A stretch of 64,000 nucleotides of DNA from Pachypanchax playfairii. Lineage: Eukaryota; Chordata; Actinopteri; Cyprinodontiformes; Aplocheilidae. Below, in pieces: positions 1-13,400 of the stretch. Below the pieces are notes generated by a model. That model saw only the letters and a program-made list of their open reading frames with translations. It searched no databases and was not told the origin of the DNA. A program made the translations under genes and the position numbers. Where the stretch lies: the NCBI GenBank assembly GCA_006937955.1, contig SSNP01000003.1:2448653-2512652 (forward strand). Direction: 5' to 3'. Within the stretch, counting starts at the first letter, position 1. The number at the start of each line of letters is the position of its first letter.

Positions 1-1381
1 AGGAGGTCACATGTTTTTTTTTAGTCTCGGTGAGCATCAGGACAAAGTTTAAATAATTGTTACCGATCCCATGTTTGAATCTACAGGCCCAGAGTTTTAT
101 TATTCTTTGTGATAACTTGTTTTTGATGTGACAAGAAAACTAAAATTCAGTTCCATTAAGAAAGAGCAATTTCTGTAAGTTCTTGTTTCTCTGACAGACA
201 CCAGTCTAATAACTGTTCTGTAAATATTCCGCCACGGCAAGCAGCCAATTAGCTTAGTGTAGCTTACAGAAGGTCGAAAAGCTAGCCTGTTTTCGCAAAG
301 GTGTTGAAACCACTCAACCCCCCCCCACCACCACATACACGAGAGCTTCTAATTAAGATGCTTTTTTATTTTTCTTTCATGGATGCAGGGGCATCAGGGT
401 ATCCACAGGTTACCAGGCAACCATGCAGCTAATAGGTATTAAAGCTACTTATTTCATCTTTCTGGATATTCAGCTTTTCCTTTAAATTTGGATTTGGACC
501 TCAATGGAACTACTTTTTTTTAATCCCGTGAACACAAAATAGTGACGAGATTGAGGAAGTTAACCACACAAACATGAACTGCTTCAACAACTTGGATCGT
601 TTTAGGGATATTTAGGGATATTGCATAAATTTTTTTTGTCATTTTTAGTTGATTTGATACATTTTTAATCATTTTTCCGCTGATCACAACTCCATTCCTA
701 ATATGCTAAACCCATAACTAGACTTTTTGGTAGCATCATCTGGCAGTATGTCTTCTGAATGTGTTTGCACAAGCTGCTATTTGTGTCTATATTTACATTT
801 GCATATGTTGTGAGGTATCTTTCAAATGCACGGGGCTTTTCAAGCCAATTCTTACAACCCTTCCTCTCACTTGCACACATTCAAACACATGCAGTCTGGT
901 GATATGCAGCTCATGAATACTCCTGCAGCAGTTCTGAGGATCCAACTTGTCGTTTCCGTACCTCAGTGACGGCTAGAAAGGATGACAGAAGTTGTGCAAC
1001 AATGCAAAAGGAAAGTGTAACATATGAAAGCTATAAGCTTGTTTTTCTTCTTTTTTTTTATTAGTTTTATTATTAATTATATAAGTGAAAAAAGCAGGTG
1101 AAGGCTTGCCAGCCCCAGCTGTGATTTATGTTCACTTCTGAAAGGAGAAAAGTAGAATTTATGGCTTTCTCATTTGGCCTAATCTTTACTATATGGTGCA
1201 AAGCCAGAGCAATGCAGTGAGCTTAAAGGGAAAGGCAGAGTGAGGCTGAAAACTGTCCTCTACACTTTCTCTAGTTAGATTTTTCTGTTTCTTTCTCTCA
1301 CTTACCATCCAACTCTATCACATTTTGTCCTTGTCGGTTTTCTCTCCTCCAGGAAGCGTACATTCACAGAGGAGTGCAACA

Positions 1382-1382
<1 letters not shown>

Positions 1383-1415
<33 letters not shown>
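1383..1415 (+). repeat. (AC)n microsatellite
   Basis: Perfect dinucleotide tract of about 16 units in the celf4 intron. Confidence 0.95.
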
Positions 1416-1417
<2 letters not shown>

Positions 1418-3387
1418 TATACAAACATCAGCCTCAGAGCTTCTAATCACACACACGCAGGTGCTCTATGCACACAAACATGCACTCGCACATAAAGTGA
1501 GATCTGCTCAGCGACACCTTCACTTCTCTCGCACCAATTTTCTCACACTTTTCTTTCTCCGTTTCTTCTCCTTTCCTTCCCATCGCTGCTCCGCTTCTGC
1601 ACCTCCGCCCTCAGCCTTCTCCACATATAGATCTTTTCTTTTTATAGTCAATGCTTGAGTCCCTATGGCAACATCAGTGTTGTTGATTGCCGAGGTGCTG
1701 CACATCAAATCATGTAACAATCACAGGAGGTGTGACTGTGTTCACATGTGCCTATTTGTTCTTGGCTCTGTTTGCAGCGATGGATCAAGCTGCGGTGGGA
1801 TAACCTGCACTCCGTCCTCATGCAAAAGAATTTAAGAGTCTGGCGTGTCGCTGTGTGTTCGTAATGCACCAAATTAAACATTTATAGACTCTTAAAATGG
1901 AATATTTGAGAAGCATAATTTCCCCACGCTTCTGTGTGTGCATCTCATTTGCATGACTTTTTAGTGTGTTAGGGTGTTATGTGTGTTTGTGTGTGTATAT
2001 ACAAGTGCATGTCCCAGGCAACTGTGAAGCTATTACAGGCTTTGACAGGGAAGAATCATCTGGGGGTGCAGATGATGTGCTTTTTCTATCCAGTTAGACT
2101 GTGACAACAGAAATCCAAACTGTCGATTCCTATTAAAGTGCTCGCAGGAAACCCTGTCGACTCTCGTTCCCCATCGATTCTTATCCAGGTAGAGCACTAA
2201 AAAGATGGAGGAAATGAAGGGGAAACGCTGTTTTATGTATTATCTTATGGTGGGGGGAGGAAAAAGAAAGTTTTCACAGTCATTTACTTAATTCAGCAGC
2301 AAATTCGTACGACGGAGATGACGGAGGGAAAATAAAAAGATGTGAAACAAGAACAGCAAGAAAAATAAAGCTCTGTATTTATATTTTTATTCTTTTGTTT
2401 TTTTTTTTTGCATTTGAACCCCTCATTCAAACTGTAATGCCAGCATTCAGCCTGCTCACCAGTAAGAAAAAAAAAGAAGAAGAAAACAGGAGGAGATAAA
2501 ATAAGAGGTGGGCTGGTGTGAAACGGATCAAACAATGGATGTGAGAAAAGCTTTACTGTTTCTCAAAAACTGCAGGCAAATAAGAAAAGGCGAGGAGGAG
2601 GAGCGGGGGTGTGCGATAATGTGCCGCTTTAAGAAATGCCTGTTTTGTAACTATTTTTCTTTTTGACAACAGCTGTTACAAAAGTTGAACAAAGACTTTT
2701 CGAAGGTTTATTGGTGTGCAGAGGAAATGATTTCTGCAATAATCAGGAAGAAAAAAATGAGAATGAATGTGTGTGAGTTTCCAGATATGAAAGTTAAGGC
2801 AGAACATATCTGACTGAGATATATGTGCGTACATCAATCACTCTCTTCTTTTAGATTCTGTGTGTGCCCCAACATGTTAATAGCTTTTTCCTGTTTGTGA
2901 TCTGTTTTTCTTTCTTCACTTGTTGTCAGGGTGTGAATTAAACAGTAGATCGGTGGATCGAGGTTTTTTTCGTTCACATCAAAAACAGGCACGTAGTTCC
3001 GACTGGTGCCTTAAAATGAATTCTTTTTTTATTAATGTAATGTCTGTCATAGATTACAGCAAGTTATGTCATAAAACACAATAATCCTTCGAATCAGCTG
3101 TCACATACAACAACAGACCCACAATGTACCACATCCAAACACCAGCAACAAGACAAAGATGGGGATGTCGTTACTAAGCAGCATTTATAACAGCTCTAAT
3201 ATAGTAATCAGCAAAAAGATTTACTGATAGCAAAAATCAATATCTAGTCTAATTCAATGTTTGGGATTTTTAAATAAAAGATGCAGACATTTAATGACAA
3301 ATTTGTGCATTTGTGTATGTGTGTGTGTGTGGGGGGGGGTCATTTTATAGTTTTCAATTCATGTAGTTTTACCTCCAACTATGAGCT

Positions 3388-3706
3388 GCATGGTGCCCTA
3401 GGCGAAAAAGGATTTTGTCGCCCCCTACTGCCCAGAACAGAAACAACGTAACTCAATAACTGGATTACATTGCAAAAAATATTTATTTATACTAAAATGA
3501 ACAGTAGAGTAGAGCTGATAGATAGATGTAGATAGATATCTTATTATTACTTATTTTGCTCTTTACGTGAGATGAATGATGTGTCCAACAGTTTGTCCAA
3601 AAAAACAAACAAAAAATAATAACAATTTGGCACCGCCTCCAGCAGAGGGCACCCTAGGCAATTGCCTAGTCTGCCTATGCCTAGAACCGGCCCTGCCTCC
3701 AACAGG
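3388..3706. repeat. Interspersed repeat with internal 16-base palindrome
   Basis: The region runs from TGGTGCCCTAGGCGAAAAAG to CTAGAACCGGCCCTGCC, and the two ends share the GGTGCCCTAGGC / GGGCACCCTAGGC theme. CTAGGCAATTGCCTAG at 3654-3669 is a perfect palindrome. The wording of the ends is typical of a dispersed teleost element. I cannot assign a family by eye. Confidence 0.5.
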
Positions 3707-4779
3707 GAGGTGATTTTTTGTTTTTGCCAGTGTTGTTTCTTTGATCGTCTGTTAGTAACATAACTTGAAAAGTTGTTGACAGATTTTCATTTGATTTTTA
3801 GAAAATATCTGGAATGAGTCGAGGAACAACTGATCAGATTTTGGGGTGATCTGGATCACCGTACAGCTCCAGGATGGATTCATTAACATTTGGAGATAGT
3901 AAAAGATCTGGGTGTGGAACTCAGGTGCATGGGGGAGGTCTGCGCTTTCTAAGTGCTCTTCTTGTATGATAAGTTTCATGTAAATCTTTTATAAATATGT
4001 TGTAGATTAAAAAATGTCAACAGAAAAAATGGCCAAGATTTTAGGATTATTGACACATTTCTATAAAAGATACAGCAAAATGTGTTTCAGTTCAACCAAA
4101 ACTTTGGGGAGGAGCTTTACGTATAAACTTTAGATTCACCCTATATGTCATAACTCATGGAATATATTGTAAATATAACATTTTTCACTGATTTACTCAA
4201 GAAGATTATCAGGATTTCTCTCTCTTCTCTCTGTTGTTTTGTTGAGAAGGACTTCTCTTTTTTCGTGGAATAGGCACAGATTTAACTGGTTATAGTTGAG
4301 GCTGCATGGTATTATTTGGGTGAACTTATTTTTATGGTAAATTGTCTTTTTCTAAACATACACCTACAAAGTCTTTAATAATTTAATTTCTTTGTGTTTT
4401 TTGATCAGAAACATTTGCTGAAAGTTTCCTGCGCCAATAAAGCTTACTGAAAAGTTGCTCTAACAAATCACAAACATTGGGTTGATAATTTGCTGCTACA
4501 AATGTAATTAATTATTTGTGGTAGCTACAGTTCACTTTCACATGCAACACTCATGCTTCCACCCACGCCATGTTTCCTCAGCATTCATTTTTACTCTTAA
4601 ATAATATGTCCTTACTGACTCTGTAAATAGTTTCCTTATCTCATTTGGAACCCTGTTATGTTTTGCTTTAAATATTATTTGTGCTGCTTTAAACTTGAAT
4701 TTTATTGCTTGGGTTTTAATGAAAGGTTTATTTTTTATAAATGTCTATTTATTTATACATGTACTGTATATTTGTTTGT

Positions 4780-5240
4780 TTAGTTTCCATATGGGTTTCC
4801 CCACGTAGTAACTAAGGTATTGTAGAAGTTATGTGCAATATAAAATGATTTCTGTTTCAGGATGTGCCTCATTTTACCCAGAACAGTGATATTCTGGGCC
4901 AAATTCCCTCGAACACACTGAATATCTGGTTCCCTGCAGATTTTATGGTCTAAGATCACACTGAAAAATTTCATTTTATTCACCCTTTCTATATTCAATT
5001 TACCAATTCGTGTTTCTACTTCTTTTCTGAAAACCATGAATTTTGTGTTTTCTAAATTTCGGAATAGATTATTTATATCAAACCACTTTTTGTTATCATT
5101 ATTTGTCTTGTGATCACCTCCAAAACCTGCTGCAAATCCACTCCATGCAAGGAAACATCAGTATCATCTGCAAACATTACAAATTTGAATATTTTTGTCT
5201 CCTTTTGCATTGGGCATTTATGCAAAAATGATGTAAAAAT
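4780..5240 (-). mobile_element. LINE reverse transcriptase fragment
   Basis: On the minus strand 5185-5100 reads KFVMFADDTDVSLHG, with the FADD catalytic motif of non-LTR reverse transcriptases. The frame 5037-4780 then gives KMKFFSVILDHKI, ITVLGKMRHIL and TWGNPYGN, which correspond to the thumb and following region of fish LINEs. The two stretches are in different frames with stops between, so the copy is dead. It lies antisense in the celf4 intron. Confidence 0.75.
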
Positions 5241-6395
5241 GCTCAAATCAAAGGAAGTTCTATAAATTGCTGTAAATGTCCTGTGAGAAAACTCTACAAT
5301 GTTGCTGCATCATAATACAACATTTGAACATAAGAAAATACAGATAAATGAGTGGAAGTGTCTATAAAGCAGAGTGCTACCACATTGTTGTTACTATGAG
5401 TAAAGTACAAACTGTGGCTGTAAAATTCCTCCTCGTTCAGTTTTATCCCTTTGCTCTTGTCCACTAATACTGAATCCAACAATCCCTTCAATCCCAGCCA
5501 AACAGGCCGGGCCGCCGTTTTGTCAGAAAATATCTCCCTCAACCTCGATCTGACATGAAACAGATAACCCATCTCTGCTTGTCTGTAACAAAGAGACGGG
5601 ATGAGACAGAAAGAAACTCAACAAAAGGAGAGAGATTGGGATGTTTTGCTTTATAGCCCTTCTTACCCTCACACACCGACACCGATCTCCGTGCAGCATG
5701 TTTCACACCACGAGAACGGTTTAATGTTTGGCCATATGTCAAGATGAAGAAGTACGCGGTGAGGAAAGGTAGAAAAATACCCGCTGCCATGTGCAGACAT
5801 TAGTGGAGATAAAACCTGAGGGGAATCCAAGTGGGATTTAGTCATTTATCAATTTATAGTCTAACCTTAAAGTTCTTGTCAAACAGGGCTTTGGACAACA
5901 TCAAATCACTCTGCACTTTGAGTATTTCATGGACTTCACCAGAGTGGCTGCTGAGTGTCTGTAACAAATAACAAACATCCAATAAAAGATTAAAAAACAA
6001 TCAACAGCATGGAGAAGATGCAAGAAACAGTTAGCAAGACTGATATTTGGCTTGATTTATATTTGACATAAATCTTCTGCTATGCCTTTACGTGAAGAAG
6101 ATGTTGCACTTAGAGATATTCCTGTGAAGCATGAGTAGCATCATTTCTGTTTTTCTTTGTTTGGATATTTGTTTTGAACACTTAGTGCAGTCAGAAACAT
6201 ATTCAGGTTAGGTTTCATGTATTAATGAAACTTATTCTGCTTTGGGTAAAATGTGGCAATCATCGTATGTGTGTTTCTAGAAACTGAGTATAAGGAGTTC
6301 TTGAGAAAAGAGTGGCATCTGTGTATGTGTGTGAATATGTGTTTGTATTTTTTAACAAAAAGTTATTACATTGTTACTTGATATTACTATCACCA

Positions 6396-6397
<2 letters not shown>

Positions 6398-6458
<61 letters not shown>
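6398..6458 (+). repeat. (TTA)n microsatellite, about 20 units
   Basis: Uninterrupted trinucleotide repeat in the upstream celf4 intron. It produces an artificial poly-Tyr reading frame that is not a gene. Confidence 0.95.
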
Positions 6459-6460
<2 letters not shown>

Positions 6461-9400
6461 TGCAAATGCATTGTATTTTACCTGGTGCAAACCTTATTTG
6501 TGTATTTGTTCGTTTTTTATATTATATTTTTATGTAACTGACATTAATTTGGTCGTCTTATCAAAGATCACAATAATTTTTTTTTTTTTTTTTTTTGTTT
6601 GCTGTTAAACAGATTTTAGTTTCTTTGGTCATTTAACTGGAGTGATGCTACTGAATAAACACGTTAGCTTCCTTTTTGCTTCACTTATAAGTCAATAAAA
6701 TCTCAAACTTTTATGTGCTCTAGTTGCTTTAACGGGTATTTCGACTATATTCAAATGATTCAAAGTGTGAATTAATGCAAATCAATGTTCTGAAATCATG
6801 CGGTCTTCTTTCTGACCTTCACACCTATGAAATATTTGGTCCACTCATCCTTTCGATAAAGATTTGTTTTCTCTTTCTTTCTTCATACGAGAGCCCAGTA
6901 ATCCTAAAGCATGTCAGGTTTATAAGCAGTTCAGCTAATGTTTCTATTGGCATGTCTCCATTGTAAGATATGTGTAGTGCATGCAGAGATAGTTGGAGAG
7001 CAGCTCCAGGTTGGGCGGCAGTGCTTCATTTGACATGAGTCTCAGAATTTGGTTACACATAGACCCCAAGGTTATTACTCCAGCAGAGAACCATCAACTC
7101 TTTGTAGCATCTCATTTTAGATATCACAGCCTCACATGCAGTTCTCTAAAGAATCTGTGAATATATGTATGAACAGAGACCATAAAAACACCCAAAGATC
7201 TCAACATTCAAATTGGATGGAATAAAATTAAGGCAATTGGTCTGTTTTTAAAAACAGGCTTTTAGCTGCAGAATGTAAAACAGAGAGAGTTTTGACAATA
7301 ACAGAGGAGAAATATTATGAGCAGCCTTCCTCGCTTCCCTGGGAGAGTTTCATGGAGTGCTTTCTCACTGTGATAATGAAATGACCTGGCCTGCACTGCT
7401 CCGCTCTCTCTCAAAAACACATCTGCGAGACAAGGGTGAAAATGAGAAAATCCTACCTCCTCTCTCGAGTTTCGTAAAGCATACTTTCAATATTCTTTCA
7501 CTCAGAGAATGATGGGACTTGGAGTGAGTGTGGACTTTTGTGTCCTTGTGAGCTTTGTGTGTTATTGTGGTTGGGTGTGCATGTATTATTTTCTATGTGT
7601 GAGATAGAGAGAGAGAGAGGTTTGAAGATAACTTGGACTACCTTGAACAACTTGTAATAAACCATATTCGAAGCACATTTGACATAACAAGGCAGTGTAG
7701 AAAAATTCAGTGGGATGAAATCCCATAGAGTTGTCATTGTAACAATGTTTTCGTAACTGAATTTTTTTGCCGCTTTCATGGGTTGAAATCAATACAATAA
7801 GCAGCCAAACTCAGATCAAAGGCTGCAGTTTTGTCCCATATCAAGTTTAAATCCAATGAGGCAAAGTGTAGACTTGTGGGCCTCAGTAGACTCTAAAGAC
7901 TGTGCCAGACTGATTCAGAGAGATGACTCACCAGTTTGGTACAGAACAAACTGCATGCAGACCATGTAATCCCTCAGCTTCTAGTTAACAGGGAATCTAT
8001 GGCAGCACTCGGGCAGAGCGCTGTCATTGAGTTACATAATCAACAGAGGAGTGTGTGAAAGTGTGTGCGTGTCTTTGTGTAGCTGTGCCTCTTCTCGTGC
8101 TCGCAATCATGAGTTGCAACAAAGCCATGCTGACACAAGGCCGCTGAGGTGGATTTTCAGCAACGGTGGAGCTTAAAGTGCACGCACGAGAGTTCACGTA
8201 TGAACTCGCTTGTGTTTTTAAAGGCGTAGATCAAAAGTATAACCTTGTTTGCAGGGCTAGAAGCAAGCAAAGCTATCAGGGGCTGCAAAGTTAGCGCGCT
8301 CTGAATCACAAGGCTCTGTTTACATTTGTATTTTATATGTGTGAGTGCTCATATGGATTCTGTTGTCCACGCATCCTACTGCCTTTTGTATCGATAAAGG
8401 TTTTCTTCATGCCAGCATTAGGAAGCCTCTCCAGCTCAACACTGCCATCTGGCTTTGGCTCGTGCCAACACAGACATCCTGAGGGAGCTATCAGAGCGAG
8501 TCAGCGTCTGCTTTTAACAACTGTTCTGGGATCGGCTGTCCACTGGACTGGTGCTAACTCACCCTATTATGAGAAGGATGATAAAACTGACCTTGAAGCA
8601 GTTATGGGGCCTGAGATAATGGAAACCACTGATAGAGAGCCCATGAAACAGCACTCAGGTTCCAGTGACAAAAGAAAATAATGGTTTAACCACATCACAT
8701 CATTTTGAGCGTCATTTAAATATTTATTAGTGGACAGTTTTGCGTGCTGGTGCTTAACAAGCAATGACATATGAAATGATTTGCAGATAAAAAAAATTAT
8801 GTTCATGGTAATTCTGCATGTTATAGTTTTAATAAGTTCTTGTATTTTTGTCCTCTTTGTCTAGCCCTCTTTTTTTTTTGCGAATAATCTGAACCCAGAG
8901 CGAAACTTAAGCAACAGGGCTCTGCAACATGATGTACTGCAGGTTAAAATCTGCAGTTGCAAATAAAACCAACAGTGAAAGAACACAATTAGGTCAGACT
9001 GGGGCCATACCATTTGTATGGGTCATGGTAAAAGTGCTCATATGTATGCAGGTTTATAGGCCCCCTGGGAGCACTGAGCTGACCTTGTACCACACTCTGA
9101 TCTATGTCTCCATCTCCCCGTATGCCCTCTTTTTCCTCATTCCTCTGTCCCCCCGCCTTTTATTTTTTTTATCACCACATTGCTCTCACCTCAAACACCT
9201 GCTTCACAAATACACACACACCACCTTCCTCCATTTGGTTTAACTCTACCTGTGATCACTTCCTTTCTTCCAACTTTTACTCATTTTAACTCCCCTTCTC
9301 TCCCCCTCATTCCTCTGTTTTCTTTATCCCCCACTCGTCTTTTTTCCATATCAACAGTCAGTCTGATAAATAATGCATCACAGCACATTAAAAACATTAG

Positions 9401-10499
9401 TAGGGCTCTCTTGGCTGTCAAAGAGAAGGAGGAGACAAGGGAGAGGAGTGAATGGGTAACTCCATTTTAAATAAGTGTTGTGCAGACAATGGGGTTTAAT
9501 ATCAGCAGCAGAAAAGTGCCAGAGAGGGGTGAAGGTCTGCGCGTAAATCGTGTCACATCCTCACATCATTGCTCCCAAAGGTTTCTGGCGTTTGGTCAGT
9601 CATCTGAAAATCCCCAAATCTTAGAAAGATAATGACTTTATGATCAAGCTTATAGGAAATTATTTAACAGCATTTCTGCTAAACACAGGTTCAGCATCAC
9701 ACAGAACCTTGACCTTTTATTTTTCCCTGTTTTTTAATCTGTCACTTTCTCCATCCTCTACTCTCCCCCTCTCCTTCCATCCCTCCTGGCAGCGTGGCAA
9801 TTGGCATTATTAAAAATTGATTGGCGGAGAGCGTTTAGCAGGGTGGTGAGGCGGAGAGGGGAATTTTGACAGGCAGGAGTGAAATGAAAGAGGAGCCTCA
9901 GCGGACACAGCGTGGAGAGGTCCCAATGGGGAAACAGAGAGTGTGTGGGTATGTGTGTGTGTGTGTGTGCAGATGTGTAGATGTCTGCATATGCACGGTT
10001 GTCTGAATTTGTGTTTGGGGCTAAAAACATATTGGCAACAACGATTTGTGATGAAATGGATGAGAACAAATACACAGTGAATCTATACTGCATGTGTTGA
10101 TTTAGCATCGCATGTGTGAATCCATGTGATTAAAGTCCACATACGCTGAATTCAGATGGTGCACATGTAGCTCTGTTCCATCCTCCCGCTTTCATTCTTC
10201 TCCTGCTTCTGCTTATCCCTCTCCAACCTTCTCTCTCCTTTCATCTCAGATCAAATAATATTTTCCAAACCAGTTATTCCCCCAATGGCTATAAATGCTG
10301 CCGCTTTGGAGATTTTCAATACACTTTAACTGTAATTTGTCTGAGTGATTCTAAAAAAAAAAAAAAAAAAAAAGTTTTTTAGTCCAGGGATAAAAAGGCA
10401 TGTGTCATTACATGATGCTAACTGGTCTCTTTTGTCTCTCCTTTCCCTCCTTTCTGTCCTTTGTTCACCCTTTGCTTCTCTTTACTCTAACTGTCACAG

Positions 10500-13400
10500 A
10501 TGAACAGACCGATCCAGGTGAAGCCGGCAGACAGTGAGAGTCGAGGAGGTACTGTATGTCCGTCCGTTTCTTCTTCTTTTCTGGTTCCCCTCCTCCCGTC
10601 CACTGCCTCCCCTACAACCCTGCTGCCTGTGTACATCAACCTCACCATTATATGTCCCATTACACGATGCCCCGCACCTCGACGCAGGCTGACAGCACAG
10701 CCTGGCTGGACCCTGCAGTATTCAGAACACATTATGTAAACAGAGCTCTCTGTAGCCAGCTCAGCCTCCAGCTTCTATGTTAGTGTTTCGTCATATGCAC
10801 TGATGCATGTACGTCCAAACGCTGTCGTACACACGGGGAAAACAAGTGTTTTTTTTTTCTGTTTCGAACCCTACTTGACTTTTGACACAGGTTTTGCATC
10901 AGTAGAATAAATTGCTGATTAAATGACAGCCCTGTGTGAATGAAAGCAGATGTCTAGTCTTCGCGCGCCCCGTTTTATTGACAACCAAGATTGCTTAAAG
11001 GAAATTTTCTGTGTCTAGACATGTAGTGACCCAGTCCTGACATCAATCAATGGGCTGCACAAGATAAGACCGAAGCAGTTTGGCCACTCTTTTTTTAGCA
11101 TTTAGCATGGAGCAGACTTCCTAGCTAATGTAACTGAAATCAATTCTACTCATACAAAATAGAGGGAAAAATGTCGCAATAGAACCTGTGAGTAACTGAA
11201 GGTTGAGCGATAGATGCATGGGGTAAGAGAGGTGTCACCCTGTTAAAAACATTTAAAAGCTGTGATCATTTAGAATCACCATGTAGCCTACGGTGCATGT
11301 TGTTAGTCTGCGAGAGGAATCCAGAGAGACTGTGGAAAAAGAAGCCACACATGTAAGTAGACAACATGCAAACTCCATGTAGAAAGGCCAAAGTCAGGAA
11401 GTAAACCCAGGACTTCCTGCTTCAAGACAACAGCTCTATAGACTGCACAACACATCCACGCAATTACACGACCATATAGGTCAAATTTGAAAGCTCCAAA
11501 AATACGACCTTTGAGAACGTTTTCAAACGACCTGTCGGAGCCGTTCCAGCTCCGCAGAGACCTATTACCAACAACGCATGCGCGCACCTTCCCGGATGAG
11601 CTGTCAAATACGCATGTGTGCAGTTTTGCTCCGTTCAGCTGAACAAAACACAAATTCTGCAGCAATATGTGTCATTTTAATACAATGGTTAGCTTTAAAA
11701 TGTAAAAATACACATGCACACTCTGTAAAGCAGAATATTTTATATTTCATTAAAAAGAGAAACAGCTAAAGTTAGCGTTGCAGATAGGGGTCGCATACGG
11801 AATATAGTGCCGTTTTTAAAATCGACCAATGCGGTCGTACTTGACGTGAGGTCGGGCTCGACTGCACCACCATGGTTCTATTACTCCTACTTAAGAGAGA
11901 GTTTGCCATAAAATACAGCCGAGTGAGAAGAATGTAATTAACGACAGCATGCTTAATATTTTTCATGAAATATAAATCGTTTTACCTTTTTGGGAAAAAA
12001 AAGTAGCAAATCATTAGAATCTGTCTAAAATTCCTCAGTTGATACATGTTTTAATTATAATATTTTGAACATGATTTACAGAAAAGATCTTAGGTGTATG
12101 TGTATATTCAGAAAGATAAGTCCTCAGAGACAGACAGGTTTAATGCCACGTCAGAGGAGGAAATGCTTTGGTGACACTGACAAAAGGATTTTTTTAAACG
12201 TTCATTAGTTCGCTTATTTCTTCAAGTGGATATAAAAGAAGTGCGTGTTCAGTTTAATTTGAAAAACCCAAAATGTTTTTCTGCAGAGAAGGTTTTAACA
12301 TGCAGTATGTGCGAAAGTTGTTAAACAAGGCAGGCTATTGATAACATGTTTAAAAAGGAACAAGTGAGCTGAAACCAGATGTTCTGTATTATATATGTAT
12401 CTTATTGACATTCTTCTGGAGATTAAACTTTTATTTTACCCAGCCAATGAAAAAATGTACCAGGGAAAGCTGTTCAAAATCTAATCTATAGCGTAGAAGT
12501 GATATTTGCTTCTTTCTAACATTGTCTGATCATGTGAGTAAAGAAGGAACCTGTAAATCTTTTTAAAGAAGGCTGCTATCAGTGATGAAATCTGCAACAC
12601 TTTTTAAGTATCTTAGCAGAGCTCTACATTAATCCACTTGCCTTCTAAATATGAATGAAATAGGAGAAATTCATTGTTATTTCCTGCATTTGACTGTGTG
12701 AATGAAAGAGCTTTAAAATGCTGAGACTCCTCCTGAAATCTGTTAGTCACCTGTGAGGTCTGCGTGCAAACGTAAATGTGTCCAAGAAGATGTTGAAGGA
12801 GGGGCCAAGATTTTAAGACTTTTATGCACGTCTCCGGTAAGGTGTGTGTCCTCCAACTCCGATGTGTACTGCACTCTTGTAAATGCTCGTCATACCTATA
12901 CACTCGACCACCCCACCCCCCCACGCCGGTGCAAGGCCAGAGCGCAGATTAGTCTTGTTGACTCGGCAAGGACACCCTGTAAATCACGGGCGGTGGGGAA
13001 TAGACCCTCACACACACTTAAACACACACATATAAGTACTCACAGAAACCCACATCTACACACACACACACATTAATTTGCAGATTACATTTACAGGCAA
13101 TTGCTCTGAGGCTCATTAATTTTCAAACATATACATCAATTTCCACAAAATTCAGACTTTATGTAAGAAACAGTCGTGCATTGCAACACACTGTGTTTCT
13201 AATTCGATGGCTCGGCTACACTGTGATGTTCTGGAGCTGGAATTTAGTCCACCAACTCCAGGCATTAAAAACTATTACAAAGTTTTAAAAATGCAAGGAT
13301 TTTTTTTTTTTAGAAAAATAGTATATAACTGATATCTAAAATAACTTTTTTTTTGTCATCTTAACTACAGTACAGTGCTGTGAAAGTCCTTGCACCATTA

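Larger units (their letters stand above)
1..10499 (+). other. celf4 upstream intron (no exon seen)
   Basis: The exon at 10500 needs earlier RRM1 exons that are not present here, so this whole stretch should be intron. It holds microsatellites (1383, 6398, 9950), a dispersed repeat (3388-3706) and a LINE fragment (4780-5240). The remainder is AT-rich sequence in which I recognise no gene. Pyrimidine-rich stretches at 9110-9350 and 10180-10250 are not splice-linked to any plausible exon. Confidence 0.75.

Noticed and set aside
6312..6608. Frame with a long poly-Tyr run
   Set aside because: Produced by a TTA microsatellite.
8337..8681. A 114-codon plus-strand frame
   Set aside because: No similarity recognised, no flanking splice signals consistent with celf4, and not in phase with any known CELF exon.
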